This document shows, in pieces, positions 54,391 to 62,132 of a DNA stretch of 64,000 bases (position 1 is the stretch's first letter; each line of letters starts with the position of its first letter). The notes below the pieces were generated by a model. The model did not search any database and was not told where the DNA came from. It was given only the letters and a program-made list of their open reading frames with translations. The stretch is from an uncultured Spirochaetaceae bacterium (lineage in GTDB: Bacteria > Spirochaetota > Spirochaetia > Sphaerochaetales > Sphaerochaetaceae): positions 186,001 to 250,000 of the forward strand of contig CALXMP010000001.1 in NCBI GenBank assembly GCA_944389505.1. The letters are read 5' to 3'. Made by a program: the position numbers and the translations under genes.

Positions 54391-54395
54391 ATCAC

Positions 54396-54442
54396 TAGAA
54401 AATGATAATATGTTTCAATTCGAAAGTGAATGATTATTTTCC
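54396..54442. promoter_or_regulatory. Imperfect inverted repeats between TetR and LysE genes
   Basis: GAAAATGATAAT near 54398 and ATGATTATTTTC near 54430 are inverted with 10 of 12 matches, and TTTC-AATTC-GAAA lies between them. These are candidate TetR operators. Confidence 0.4.
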
Positions 54443-54464
54443 TTTATCTCGGTATTCTAAAGCC

Positions 54465-55031
54465 ATGACAGCTCTTCTTGCTTACCTCTTTGCGATGGCA
54501 ATAACCCCGGGCCCAAACACAATACTATCGATGGCCAATGCTGCTGCAGTGGGACTGAGGAAAGGCATATGGCTGAATATCGGCATGCTGTTCGGCATAA
54601 CGGCTGTAACAGCTATTTCCTATACGGCATCGGCATTCCTCTATGAGGTCATCCCGGAAGCGGAACCCTGGCTGAAGATAATCGGTGCAGGCTATCTTGC
54701 CTACCTCGCCTACAGAACATACAGAAAAGGCGATATAAACACAGAGGAAAGAAGCGCAGGTTTCTTTGAGGGAATGCTGCTGCAGCTTATAAACGTCAAA
54801 GTATACCTCCTTGCACTGACAGCTATCTCCACGATGATCATCCCAGCATACGGGAATGGCACGGAAGGGATTGCCGTCTCAGCGCTCATTCCGCTTGTAT
54901 GCTTCGTATCGGGACTTGCATGGGCAGTCGGGGGTTCGCTTCTATCAGGGATATACAGAAGGCATGGAAAAGCCGTCAGAATCACGATGTCCCTCCTGCT
55001 CATATATACTGCAGTCAGATTCTTTGTCTGA
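54465..55031 (+). CDS. LysE/RhtB-family amino acid exporter
   Basis: A 188-residue membrane protein with about six hydrophobic segments and the family start FAMAITPGPNTILSMANAAAVGLRKG. LysE/RhtB members export lysine, homoserine, threonine or other amino acids. ATG 54465 is preferred to an upstream in-frame start because the family begins at MTALLAYLFAM; TATTCT ends 6 nt before it, again without a ribosome site. Control by the divergent TetR regulator is likely. Confidence 0.88.
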   Translation: MTALLAYLFAMAITPGPNTILSMANAAAVGLRKGIWLNIGMLFGITAVTAISYTASAFLYEVIPEAEPWLKIIGAGYLAYLAYRTYRKGDINTEERSAGFFEGMLLQLINVKVYLLALTAISTMIIPAYGNGTEGIAVSALIPLVCFVSGLAWAVGGSLLSGIYRRHGKAVRITMSLLLIYTAVRFFV

Positions 55032-55112
55032 AAAATCAGACAAAAACAGGAAGAATCCGGAAAAATCGCTTAATTATCTCCCAAGACGCCTTCTTTATGC
55101 GATACTCCGGGT

Positions 55113-55454
55113 ATGAAAGCCTCAGGAAAGACATTCTGGAACAACGTCGACAAGCTATGGCCTTCCAGCCTCAGGCGGCTGTGCGATGTCACGGGACTAA
55201 GCTATCAGAGAATCAGGGACCAGAGAAGCACAGGCAGGCTGCCTGCCCTCTCCGATGCCTATATGATATCGACAGCGGTAGGAGCTACAATCGAGAAGCT
55301 TATATCAGGGATGAATACATCAGACTTCCCAGAGAACATCAATGCGATAGCGGAGAGGAGTCTGCAGGCCGATGACGATGATATAAGATTCATACGCACC
55401 ATACTCGGGATCGATGACAGCATATACACCCTCTATGGTGATTTTCGTCTGTAA
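55113..55454 (+). CDS. Small putative helix-turn-helix protein, 113 aa
   Basis: Not a named family. Residues about 8-60 read FWNNVDKLWPSSLRRLCDVTGLSYQRIRDQRSTGRLPALSDAY, which fits a lambda-repressor-like helix-turn-helix (LCDVTG as helix 2, LSYQRIRDQR as recognition helix, LPALSDAYMI as following helix), followed by an acidic C-terminus. GATACT ends 6 nt before ATG and no Shine-Dalgarno is seen. It sits directly upstream of tRNA-Arg(CCG). It is a candidate DNA-binding regulator with unknown target. Confidence 0.6.
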   Translation: MKASGKTFWNNVDKLWPSSLRRLCDVTGLSYQRIRDQRSTGRLPALSDAYMISTAVGATIEKLISGMNTSDFPENINAIAERSLQADDDDIRFIRTILGIDDSIYTLYGDFRL

Positions 55455-55476
55455 ACCTGCTAGAATCCTGATGTAC

Positions 55477-55548
55477 GCCTCCATAGCATAATGGATAGTG
55501 CATTCCCCTCCGGAGGGAAGGATAGCGGTTCGATTCCGCTTGGAGGTG
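55477..55548 (+). tRNA. tRNA-Arg (CCG anticodon)
   Basis: Cloverleaf of 72 nt: acceptor GCCTCCA/TGGAGGT (G-T at the end pair), short D arm GCAT/GTGC, anticodon stem TTCCC/GGGAA with loop CTCCGGA (anticodon CCG), T arm GCGG/CCGC with TTCGATT. CCA not encoded. TAGAAT at 55461-55466 is a likely -10. Confidence 0.93.
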
Positions 55549-55600
55549 CTGTTTTCCAGATAGCGCAAATCAGAAAAGAATAATATACTCCTCCATTGGT

Positions 55601-56971
55601 ATGGGAAGACGTTACGATCTCGGGAAAGATGGAATATGGTCGCTTGTACTCTCGCTTGCGCTGCCGACAGCGCTCGCACAGGCCGTCAATGTGCTGTATG
55701 CGATTGTCGACAGGATGTATATCGGGCATATTGCCGGATATGGTGATATAGCACTGGCCGGCGTGGGGGTTGCAGCTCCGATTGCCGCATTCATCTCCTC
55801 ATTCGCCTCTCTGATCGGAATGGGCGGTGCTCCTATAATGGCCATGCGCGAAGGCCATGGGGACCATGAAGCCGCGGAAGGGATTGTCACGACAGGCTTC
55901 TATCTGCTCCTTATCTCTGCGGCTATTCTCACCCCTGTATTCTTCATCGCCAGGGATCACGTGCTGATGGCATTCGGCGCATCCGCATCAACGCTTCCCT
56001 ACGCATCCGAATACCTTGGATGGTATCTTCTGGGAACACCGTTTGCACTGCTTGCTACAGGGCTCAACAGCTTTGTCATCAATCAGGGACAGTCAACGAA
56101 GGGAATGATATCAGTACTGGCAGGCGCTGTGATGAATATCATCCTGGATCCAATCTTCATCTTCCTTTTCGGCATGGGAGTCAAAGGAGCGGCAATCGCT
56201 ACTGTCATATCGCAGATCGGTTCCATGCTGATTGCTATCCAGGCCCTCCGGTCGAAGAACACAGCGATAAAGCTGCGCTTCAGCGGATTCCTTCCCGGAG
56301 AGATAGGAAGGATCATCAAGTTCGGACTCTCTTCATTCATAATAATATCGACAGACAGCCTGCTCCTGATCGTCCTTAATGCCATGCTGCAGAAGTATGG
56401 CGGACCGGAAACCGGAGATATCCTCATCACATGCTCTACGATTGTCCAGAGCTACCATATACTCGTAACATATCCGATGGGAGGCATGACCGCTGGCTGT
56501 CAGGGGCTTGTAAGCTACAATTACGGAGCTGGCAATAGCGAGAGAGTCAGGCTCAGCATAAGGAATCTCCAGATCCTTATAACTGGATACACGGTGATCA
56601 TGTTCTTCTTCACGATCTTCGGAGCAGGACTTTTCGCCTCGCTCTTCACCGATGATCCGGAGATACTTGGATTATCATCGCACTACATGTTCATATTCGA
56701 ATGCATGGTGATACCACTATCGCTGCAGTATGTGAATGTGGATATGATGACAGCGCTTGGACAGGTAAGATTCTCGCTGCCGCTTTCGCTGAACAGGAAG
56801 ATAACGTTCATGATCGCGACGATTGTCCTTCCGATATTCTTCGGAGCGGAATCCGCATTCTTCGCTGAGGGGATATCCGATATAATCGCAGCGACAGCGG
56901 GAACAATTGTAATGTATACGCAGCTCCCGAAGATACTGAAGAAGAGAGAAAGCGCAGGTCTCATGATATGA
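55601..56971 (+). CDS. MATE-family multidrug/sodium antiporter
   Basis: A 456-residue membrane protein with twelve hydrophobic segments in two halves. Features include LALPTALAQAVNVLYAIVDRMYIGHIAG at the start and MISVLAGAVMNIILDPIFIF in the first half, typical of the MATE/NorM-DinF superfamily that exports drugs or metabolites against Na+ or H+. The start has no ribosome site; TATACT (55584-55589) predicts a leader of only about 5 nt. Downstream hairpin 56974-56995 ends the transcript. Confidence 0.92.
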   Translation: MGRRYDLGKDGIWSLVLSLALPTALAQAVNVLYAIVDRMYIGHIAGYGDIALAGVGVAAPIAAFISSFASLIGMGGAPIMAMREGHGDHEAAEGIVTTGFYLLLISAAILTPVFFIARDHVLMAFGASASTLPYASEYLGWYLLGTPFALLATGLNSFVINQGQSTKGMISVLAGAVMNIILDPIFIFLFGMGVKGAAIATVISQIGSMLIAIQALRSKNTAIKLRFSGFLPGEIGRIIKFGLSSFIIISTDSLLLIVLNAMLQKYGGPETGDILITCSTIVQSYHILVTYPMGGMTAGCQGLVSYNYGAGNSERVRLSIRNLQILITGYTVIMFFFTIFGAGLFASLFTDDPEILGLSSHYMFIFECMVIPLSLQYVNVDMMTALGQVRFSLPLSLNRKITFMIATIVLPIFFGAESAFFAEGISDIIAATAGTIVMYTQLPKILKKRESAGLMI

Positions 56972-56973
56972 GA

Positions 56974-56995
56974 ACAGCCGGGTCTCCCCGGCTGT
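56974..56995. terminator. Hairpin between convergent matE-type gene and hydrogenase gene
   Basis: Perfect 9-bp stem ACAGCCGGG/CCCGGCTGT with a 4-nt loop, 3 nt after the MATE stop codon. Neither side has a strong T-run. Confidence 0.6.
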
Positions 56996-57016
56996 CCAGC
57001 ATCAGATACAATGCTC

Positions 57017-58468
57017 TTATTTTGCCTTTGCAGGCGCAGCCTTCTGCCCTCTCAGCTTGAGAGCAAGCGCTGGTTTTACGATTGTACCAGGACCCGCGAT
57101 GCATCCACCTTCGCATGCCATAACCTCGACAAGCTCCGCATCAGGTGCTCTGCGCTCCCAGGTCTTCATAAGACGAACGGTCTTCTTGTCCAGTCCATTG
57201 ATAGGCAGCGTGCGGACATTGATACCCTCTGCCTGGAATCTTCTCATCACGCAGGCTGCGACACCTGTCGTAACAGCGAACTCGCGGCAGTCTTCGAAGG
57301 AAGCGGTATCACCGAGATCATCGGATTCCATCTCCCTCACATCGATATCCTTAGCGATGAATATCGCAGCAAGCTCAGAGAAAGTCATGACACCATCAAT
57401 CTTATCACGGTACTTCTTCGCAGCCTCAACCTTCTTCGCAAGACAAGGGCCGATGAACACGGACTTGGCATCGGGGTACTTCTCCCTGACGATATCAGCG
57501 GTATAGCCCATAGGAGAGAGAGTCGAAGATCTCTTCTGCTGTAGGTATGGAATATGGATATCCACAAGCTCCATGTAGGACGGACAGCATGACGTAGTCA
57601 TGAAGTTCACACCATTGGAAATCCTTTCATGAAGCTCCTCAGCCTCCTTGACCGATGTGACCTCAGCGCCTTCAGCAACCTCGACAACATCATAGAATCC
57701 GGCCTTCTTGATAGCAGCCTTCAGCTGTCCCAGCGTTCCAGGGAACTGGCCCTCAATCGCAGGAGCAATCATCGCTATGACCTTCTCTCCGCGCTTGAGC
57801 ATCTTTGCAACTGGGAAGAGACCAGAGCGCTCTACAATCGCACCAAACGGGCATGAGCGTACGCACTTGCCACAGCCGATGCACTTATCATGCTCAATCT
57901 CAACGAAGCCTTCCTCATTCTTCTTAACAGCGTCGACAGGACATGCTTCCTCGCATGGTACCGGAATATGCACGACAGCGTGGAAAGGACATACCTCCAT
58001 GCACTTGCCGCATCTTATGCACCTGTCTTCCTGGATATGGGCCTGACCGTTGATGAACACAATCGCATCCTTAGGACAGTTGGACATGCATGGACGCGCA
58101 AAGCATCCTCTGCATCCGTCGGATATCCTGTACTGCGACTTAGGACAGCCTGAGCATCCCGTTATGATTGTCGTCAGAAGCGGAAGAGGCGGCTTATCCT
58201 CATCAAGAACTTCCTGCATATATGCGGAAAGGTTCTTCTCCTCGTCATCATCGCGCTCGATATTGATGCCTGCAAGAGCCATGATGCGGTAACGCACCAT
58301 CGCCCTCTCCTTATAGATGCAGCATCTGAACGGAACTCTTGTCTTGGGGATTATCTCCAGAGGCAGTTTATCAGCCTTCTCAACGAGGGTATCGTCAAAG
58401 AAGCACTTAAGCACTTCTGTATCGATCTTCCTCTTCATGAGCGTATACTGATTATTCAGTTCAAGCAT
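57017..58468 (-). CDS. [FeFe] hydrogenase, group B type
   Basis: A 483-residue enzyme. The N-terminal GCSGCPKSQYRISDGCRGC (residues 104-122) and three CxxCxxCxxxCP-like segments (149-160, 172-176, 196-206) bind several 4Fe-4S clusters. The H-cluster motifs are complete: TSCCPSY (292-298), PCLAKK (341-346) and ACEGGC (451-456). This cysteine layout matches group B hydrogenases of anaerobes, which are monomeric and poorly characterised. It probably produces or consumes H2 with ferredoxin. The start overlaps the thioredoxin-like ferredoxin gene upstream by 8 bp. Confidence 0.93.
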   Translation of the reverse strand: MLELNNQYTLMKRKIDTEVLKCFFDDTLVEKADKLPLEIIPKTRVPFRCCIYKERAMVRYRIMALAGINIERDDDEEKNLSAYMQEVLDEDKPPLPLLTTIITGCSGCPKSQYRISDGCRGCFARPCMSNCPKDAIVFINGQAHIQEDRCIRCGKCMEVCPFHAVVHIPVPCEEACPVDAVKKNEEGFVEIEHDKCIGCGKCVRSCPFGAIVERSGLFPVAKMLKRGEKVIAMIAPAIEGQFPGTLGQLKAAIKKAGFYDVVEVAEGAEVTSVKEAEELHERISNGVNFMTTSCCPSYMELVDIHIPYLQQKRSSTLSPMGYTADIVREKYPDAKSVFIGPCLAKKVEAAKKYRDKIDGVMTFSELAAIFIAKDIDVREMESDDLGDTASFEDCREFAVTTGVAACVMRRFQAEGINVRTLPINGLDKKTVRLMKTWERRAPDAELVEVMACEGGCIAGPGTIVKPALALKLRGQKAAPAKAK

Positions 58469-58721
58469 TCTTCACAGCCTCCGCAAGGAGCTTGCAGAAC
58501 ATATCCTGGTTAACTCCGCTATAGACTTTGTCATTGATCGATACATAAGGTGCGCTTCCATTGCCGACCTTGCACTCATCAAGGCATGAGCAGCCTTCGA
58601 TCTCGCATTCCGCAAGTATTGCCGGATCCACGAAATCATTGTACAGAAGAAGGTCTGCGCCTCCCTGTACAAAGCATGCCGTGCCTAAGCAGATTCTTAC
58701 TTTTACTTTGGACTTCTTCAT
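58461..58721 (-). CDS. Thioredoxin-like [2Fe-2S] ferredoxin (NuoE/HydC-like), 86 aa
   Basis: Start MKKSKVKVRICLGTACF at 58721 with GGAGGATTCC. Cysteines C-x4-C (CLGTAC) and C-x3-C (CLDEC) give the four ligands of a NuoE-type 2Fe-2S cluster. It likely passes electrons to or from the downstream group B hydrogenase. A second member of the family is at 61690-61971. Confidence 0.9.
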   Translation of the reverse strand: MKKSKVKVRICLGTACFVQGGADLLLYNDFVDPAILAECEIEGCSCLDECKVGNGSAPYVSINDKVYSGVNQDMFCKLLAEAVKNA

Positions 58722-58731
58722 TGGAATCCTC

Positions 58732-59928
58732 CTATAAATACTCCTGTGATGTTTCCTTGAGATATATATCCTCAAGCGCCTTCCTCAGACGCCCGATGAT
58801 TGTCCTTCTGATTCCGATCTCAACCGGGATATTCGGATCCTGATGCGCCTCATTGATCTTCGTTCCCACTATGAAATGGACCTGATCGCTATCGAGAAGC
58901 ATCTCGACGAACTTCTTCGCAGGATCATTCGGAAGATCTGCTGGGTTCGTCTTCTTCTCGAGTATCGTCGCCACCTTCGACAATGTAAGCATACCCTCCG
59001 TGACAAGGTCGATGCCCTCCATCTTCGAGGCAGGAGGCACATCCTTTGACCAGGATGAGAGGTCGAGGGTCAGCTTCTTGCCGAGTAGTCTTGATACAAT
59101 CTGGGCAGTTGTTCCGCCGCTGACAATCTTCCGTCCCTGGAATGCCCTGATCTTCTCTCCGAGAATCTCATCTGCTTCCTTCGTGAACGGAGGACCGGTG
59201 ACTATCAGGAGGCGCCTCGGCCTTCTGACATATACAACCACGCATGTTATATCATCCTTGGATGCAAGACCATCCAGGGAATACGCCTTCTGTACTATTG
59301 CACGTGAGAGCTCCCTTGCGGAGATATCAGGATCCTTCCTGATCTCCTCGCTGACAAAGCTCTTCACGCCATCGAGCCTCCATCCAAGGGGAAGGCTCTT
59401 TCCAAGCCCTGACTGTGTTACGCCATCGGAGAACATCACCAGCCTGTCACCTATCTCAAGATTGAATGCGGACTGGGCGACAATCTCCTTCTTGAACGCT
59501 CCTTCCCTCTGCAGCTCGGTCTTATCGCGCTTCCAGGATATCGGCTCAGGGCCGGAGAATCTGAGAGATGGCGGGTTGTCATACTCGACAAGATTCACCG
59601 CGATATGCTCCATATCCTCTCCGTAGCGGATATCAGCGATGGTGAAGGTCGAATAGCTTATCTTCCTCTCCTTGCAGACAGGAAGCGTATCCATGATTAT
59701 CTTCGCAGAGTGGCTCAGGTCAATCGGGGAGAACGACAGGCGATGAGCCATATGCGCTGTAAGAGAAGCAAGCACATTGGCCTTGACCCCGCTCCCGAGA
59801 CCATCGGAAAGCGTAGAGACTATCTGATTGTTCTCCGGGTTCCTTGAAAGAAGGAATACGTCGCCTCCTATCTTCTGCCCGTGCTTGAATACCTGAGCAT
59901 AATCCACATCTATGAAGATATTATTCAT
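58732..59928 (-). CDS. SpoIIE-type PP2C serine phosphatase with unknown C-terminal domain
   Basis: A 398-residue protein. Residues 1-235 are a SpoIIE/PPM phosphatase: GGDVFLL with metal-binding Asp, VSTLSDGLGSGVKAN, and LEIGDRLVMFSDGVTQ plus ASKDDITCVVVYVRR. Residues about 240-398 (RRLLIVTGPPFTKEAD onward) form an extra domain that I do not recognise. It has no N-terminal sensor of its own; the upstream gene, a PAS-containing hydrogenase-like protein, overlaps it by 4 bp and is the likely input. It should dephosphorylate a partner-switch protein encoded elsewhere. Confidence 0.88.
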   Translation of the reverse strand: MNNIFIDVDYAQVFKHGQKIGGDVFLLSRNPENNQIVSTLSDGLGSGVKANVLASLTAHMAHRLSFSPIDLSHSAKIIMDTLPVCKERKISYSTFTIADIRYGEDMEHIAVNLVEYDNPPSLRFSGPEPISWKRDKTELQREGAFKKEIVAQSAFNLEIGDRLVMFSDGVTQSGLGKSLPLGWRLDGVKSFVSEEIRKDPDISARELSRAIVQKAYSLDGLASKDDITCVVVYVRRPRRLLIVTGPPFTKEADEILGEKIRAFQGRKIVSGGTTAQIVSRLLGKKLTLDLSSWSKDVPPASKMEGIDLVTEGMLTLSKVATILEKKTNPADLPNDPAKKFVEMLLDSDQVHFIVGTKINEAHQDPNIPVEIGIRRTIIGRLRKALEDIYLKETSQEYL

Positions 59929-61712
59929 GTCAGATCCCCGCCTTCGTCTTCCGTGAATGATGAATCGGATTCAGCCGATGAATGCACGCTGAATGCATCA
60001 ATCAGCGAATTGAGCATGATCTCGGTCTCTGCGGCATTCTCTCCGAGGAGCGATGCAATCTGCTGAACAGTCTCAAGGGACTTCTGGATGACATCCTCAG
60101 CCTTCTTTACGACCGTCTCCCTTCTGATCGTCGGATTCGTTATATCCTCGAACATAGCACCAAGAAGCCTCTTCTCCTCAACGAGGAAGAATGTGACCCT
60201 GAGATACTTATCCTTGAAGTGCAGCCTGTACTGCCCCGGATGCGACAGATAGAACTGATCGCGGAACTTGTCCGAGAAGGATATGAAGCGCTCAAGAGGA
60301 AGCCCTTTCACCATAGAAAGCACGCTCTGGTCGACAAAGCCCTCCTCCATATCGCCGAAGAGATCGAGGAATCTCGTATTGCAATCAGCAATCTGCAGGT
60401 CGGAATCGACAATGACAACGCCCATCGGGATTGTCCTGAGAAGCACATCAACCTTGCTCTCAGCTTCCTTCCTCATCTTGGTCACGCACATCTCGATCTC
60501 AGCCATTCCATCAAGATATGCGACAGCCATATCGCGGCAGGTATTGTATCCGCAGCCGCCGCAGTTAAGCTCATCGGCCTTGGTAAGCTTTCCAAGCTCG
60601 ACAAGCGCACGCTTGATCTCGCTCTCCGTATGCTCTTCGCGGAAACCAGCTTCTGCCAAAGGCTTTGACGCATCGAGCATTGAGTATCCTTTCTCTAAGA
60701 GCTCTCTGGCAAATGCCTCGTCCCCTGTGAAGAGCTCAGGCTCATCCAGCCTCTTCTCCGTCCACTCTGCAGCCTTTCTCTTCTTCTGCGCTATGGATCC
60801 CTTCATGCTGGTTCCCGGGCCGTTGACACAGCCTCCATCGCAGGAGAGAAGCTCAAGGAATGGGAATGGATCATCCTCGACAGAGAGTGCTGAGAGGACC
60901 TCCTCCATACCGGACATCGAGATAGCCTTTGTATCGATTCTGTTCTTGCCCCATATCGAAGAGCTCATTATCTGACCACCCTCAACAGGATAGAGAGTTG
61001 TGATTCCTGCCTTCTTAGGAACAAGATCGACTGCCTCCGGCTTTATCTCATCAAGGGAGATACCCTCGCTATCAAGCCAAGCTCTGAGCTCATCGAATGA
61101 GATTGCGAGATCGGGATAGCCCGGCGTTGTATCGGCCTCCATCTTCTTTGCGATGCATGGACCGACGAAGACAATGATGAGATCCTCGTTATATAGATGC
61201 CTGAGATATGCGCTGTGCGTCTGAAGCGGAGATGGAACAGGAGCAAGCCTGCTGACATACTGGGGATAGTACTTCTTTACAAGCTCAACGACCGCAGGAC
61301 ATGCCGTTCCGATGAACGGACAGTCGCCATTATGCTCCGATGCGTATATATCCAAAGCCTCTGTCACCAGAGCTGCACCGATCGCCGTCTCCGATATAGC
61401 GGTGAAGCCAAGCTTCTTAAGCGCTGTCAGGAGCTCTTCCTCATGGCCTGCGAACTCCGCTGCATATGAAGGTGCAAGAGAGCAGAAGACCGGTCTGCCT
61501 GATTTGATGGCAAGTTTGACGCGCTCAGTATCATCCCTGACCTTCTTTGCATTATTCGGGCAGACATGGACGCACTTGCCGCAGTATACGCACCTGTCCT
61601 TCATGATCATTGCATTGCCATCCTTGATCTGGATAGCCTTCACGGGACATGCCCTTACGCACTTATAGCAGTCGCGGCAGCTTGTAACCTCAGTGTAGAT
61701 TGGATTCTGCAT
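59925..61712 (-). CDS. Sensory-type [FeFe] hydrogenase with PAS domain (HydS-like)
   Basis: A 595-residue protein starting MQNPIYTEVTSCRDC at 61712 with GGAGGAAATCG. Two ferredoxin motifs at residues 12-22 and 41-51; H-cluster-region cysteines GTACPAV (138), GPCIAKK (186) and SCDGGCVNGPG (291, 295); a further Fe-S domain CGGCGYNTC (384-392); a PAS domain about 420-530 (LLRTIPMGVVIVDSDLQIADCN); and an acidic C-terminus. The L1 motif has lost the second Cys and the usual Pro-x-Trp context, which fits sensory hydrogenases. It likely reports H2 or redox state to the SpoIIE phosphatase downstream. Confidence 0.9.
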   Translation of the reverse strand: MQNPIYTEVTSCRDCYKCVRACPVKAIQIKDGNAMIMKDRCVYCGKCVHVCPNNAKKVRDDTERVKLAIKSGRPVFCSLAPSYAAEFAGHEEELLTALKKLGFTAISETAIGAALVTEALDIYASEHNGDCPFIGTACPAVVELVKKYYPQYVSRLAPVPSPLQTHSAYLRHLYNEDLIIVFVGPCIAKKMEADTTPGYPDLAISFDELRAWLDSEGISLDEIKPEAVDLVPKKAGITTLYPVEGGQIMSSSIWGKNRIDTKAISMSGMEEVLSALSVEDDPFPFLELLSCDGGCVNGPGTSMKGSIAQKKRKAAEWTEKRLDEPELFTGDEAFARELLEKGYSMLDASKPLAEAGFREEHTESEIKRALVELGKLTKADELNCGGCGYNTCRDMAVAYLDGMAEIEMCVTKMRKEAESKVDVLLRTIPMGVVIVDSDLQIADCNTRFLDLFGDMEEGFVDQSVLSMVKGLPLERFISFSDKFRDQFYLSHPGQYRLHFKDKYLRVTFFLVEEKRLLGAMFEDITNPTIRRETVVKKAEDVIQKSLETVQQIASLLGENAAETEIMLNSLIDAFSVHSSAESDSSFTEDEGGDLT

Positions 61713-61971
61713 CGATTTCCTCCAGTGCCTTTCTGACAAGGTCTATTGCGCAGCTGGAATCGGAAATACCTGAGAACTCTTTGTCCCCGATCGTGATGTG
61801 CGGGCCTGAATTGCATTTTCCAAGGCAGAGATGCCCTTCAAGCTCTACTCTATCCTCAAGTCCGTTCTCGCTTATGAATCCTTCCAGATCGGAAAGAATA
61901 CCGCTGTTGCCTCTAGCAAAGCAGCTGGAGCCCATGCACAGCTCCACTTTCAGCTTATTATTCTCAGCCAT
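61690..61971 (-). CDS. Thioredoxin-like [2Fe-2S] ferredoxin, 93 aa
   Basis: Starts MAENNKLKVELCMGSSCF with GGAG upstream. C-x4-C (CMGSSC) and C-x3-C (CLGKC) are the NuoE-type cluster ligands. Its tail overlaps the sensory hydrogenase gene by 23 bp. It is the first gene of the hydrogenase operon and probably the electron partner of the HydS-like protein. Confidence 0.9.
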   Translation of the reverse strand: MAENNKLKVELCMGSSCFARGNSGILSDLEGFISENGLEDRVELEGHLCLGKCNSGPHITIGDKEFSGISDSSCAIDLVRKALEEIDAESNLH

Positions 61972-61993
61972 TTTAGCTCCTAGTCATTAAAAG

Positions 61994-62020
61994 ACTATAC
62001 TATGTCGAAAAGTAAGTCAA
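61994..62020 (-). promoter_or_regulatory. Putative promoter of hydrogenase operon
   Basis: Minus-strand TTGACT (62015-62020) and TATAGT (61994-61999) with a short 15-nt spacer, upstream of GGAG and ATG 61971. A short spacer often means an activator is required. Confidence 0.45.
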
Positions 62021-62079
62021 TAAAATGATTCAGTGCTAGGAATTAGCTATCAAAAATCTGAAAAATATGTCTATATCTG

Positions 62080-62107
62080 AATAAAATGCCGGTTAATATT
62101 ACCAGCA
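62080..62107 (-). terminator. Terminator of rex
   Basis: Minus-strand TGCTGGT and ACCGGCA form a 7-bp stem (one G-T pair) around AATATTA, followed by TTTTATT. It separates rex from the hydrogenase operon. Confidence 0.6.
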
Positions 62108-62111
62108 TCAC

Positions 62112-62129
62112 ATAAAAACGCGTTTTTAT
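62112..62129. repeat. 18-bp perfect palindrome after rex
   Basis: ATAAAAACG/CGTTTTTAT, centred on CGCG, starting 4 bp after the rex stop codon. No known site matches. Confidence 0.5.
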
Positions 62130-62132
62130 ACG

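Noticed and set aside
62080-62130. Rex operator upstream of the hydrogenase operon
   Set aside because: The inverted repeats here do not fit the TTGTG-n8-CACAA type consensus. One reads as a terminator and the other is centred on CGCG.
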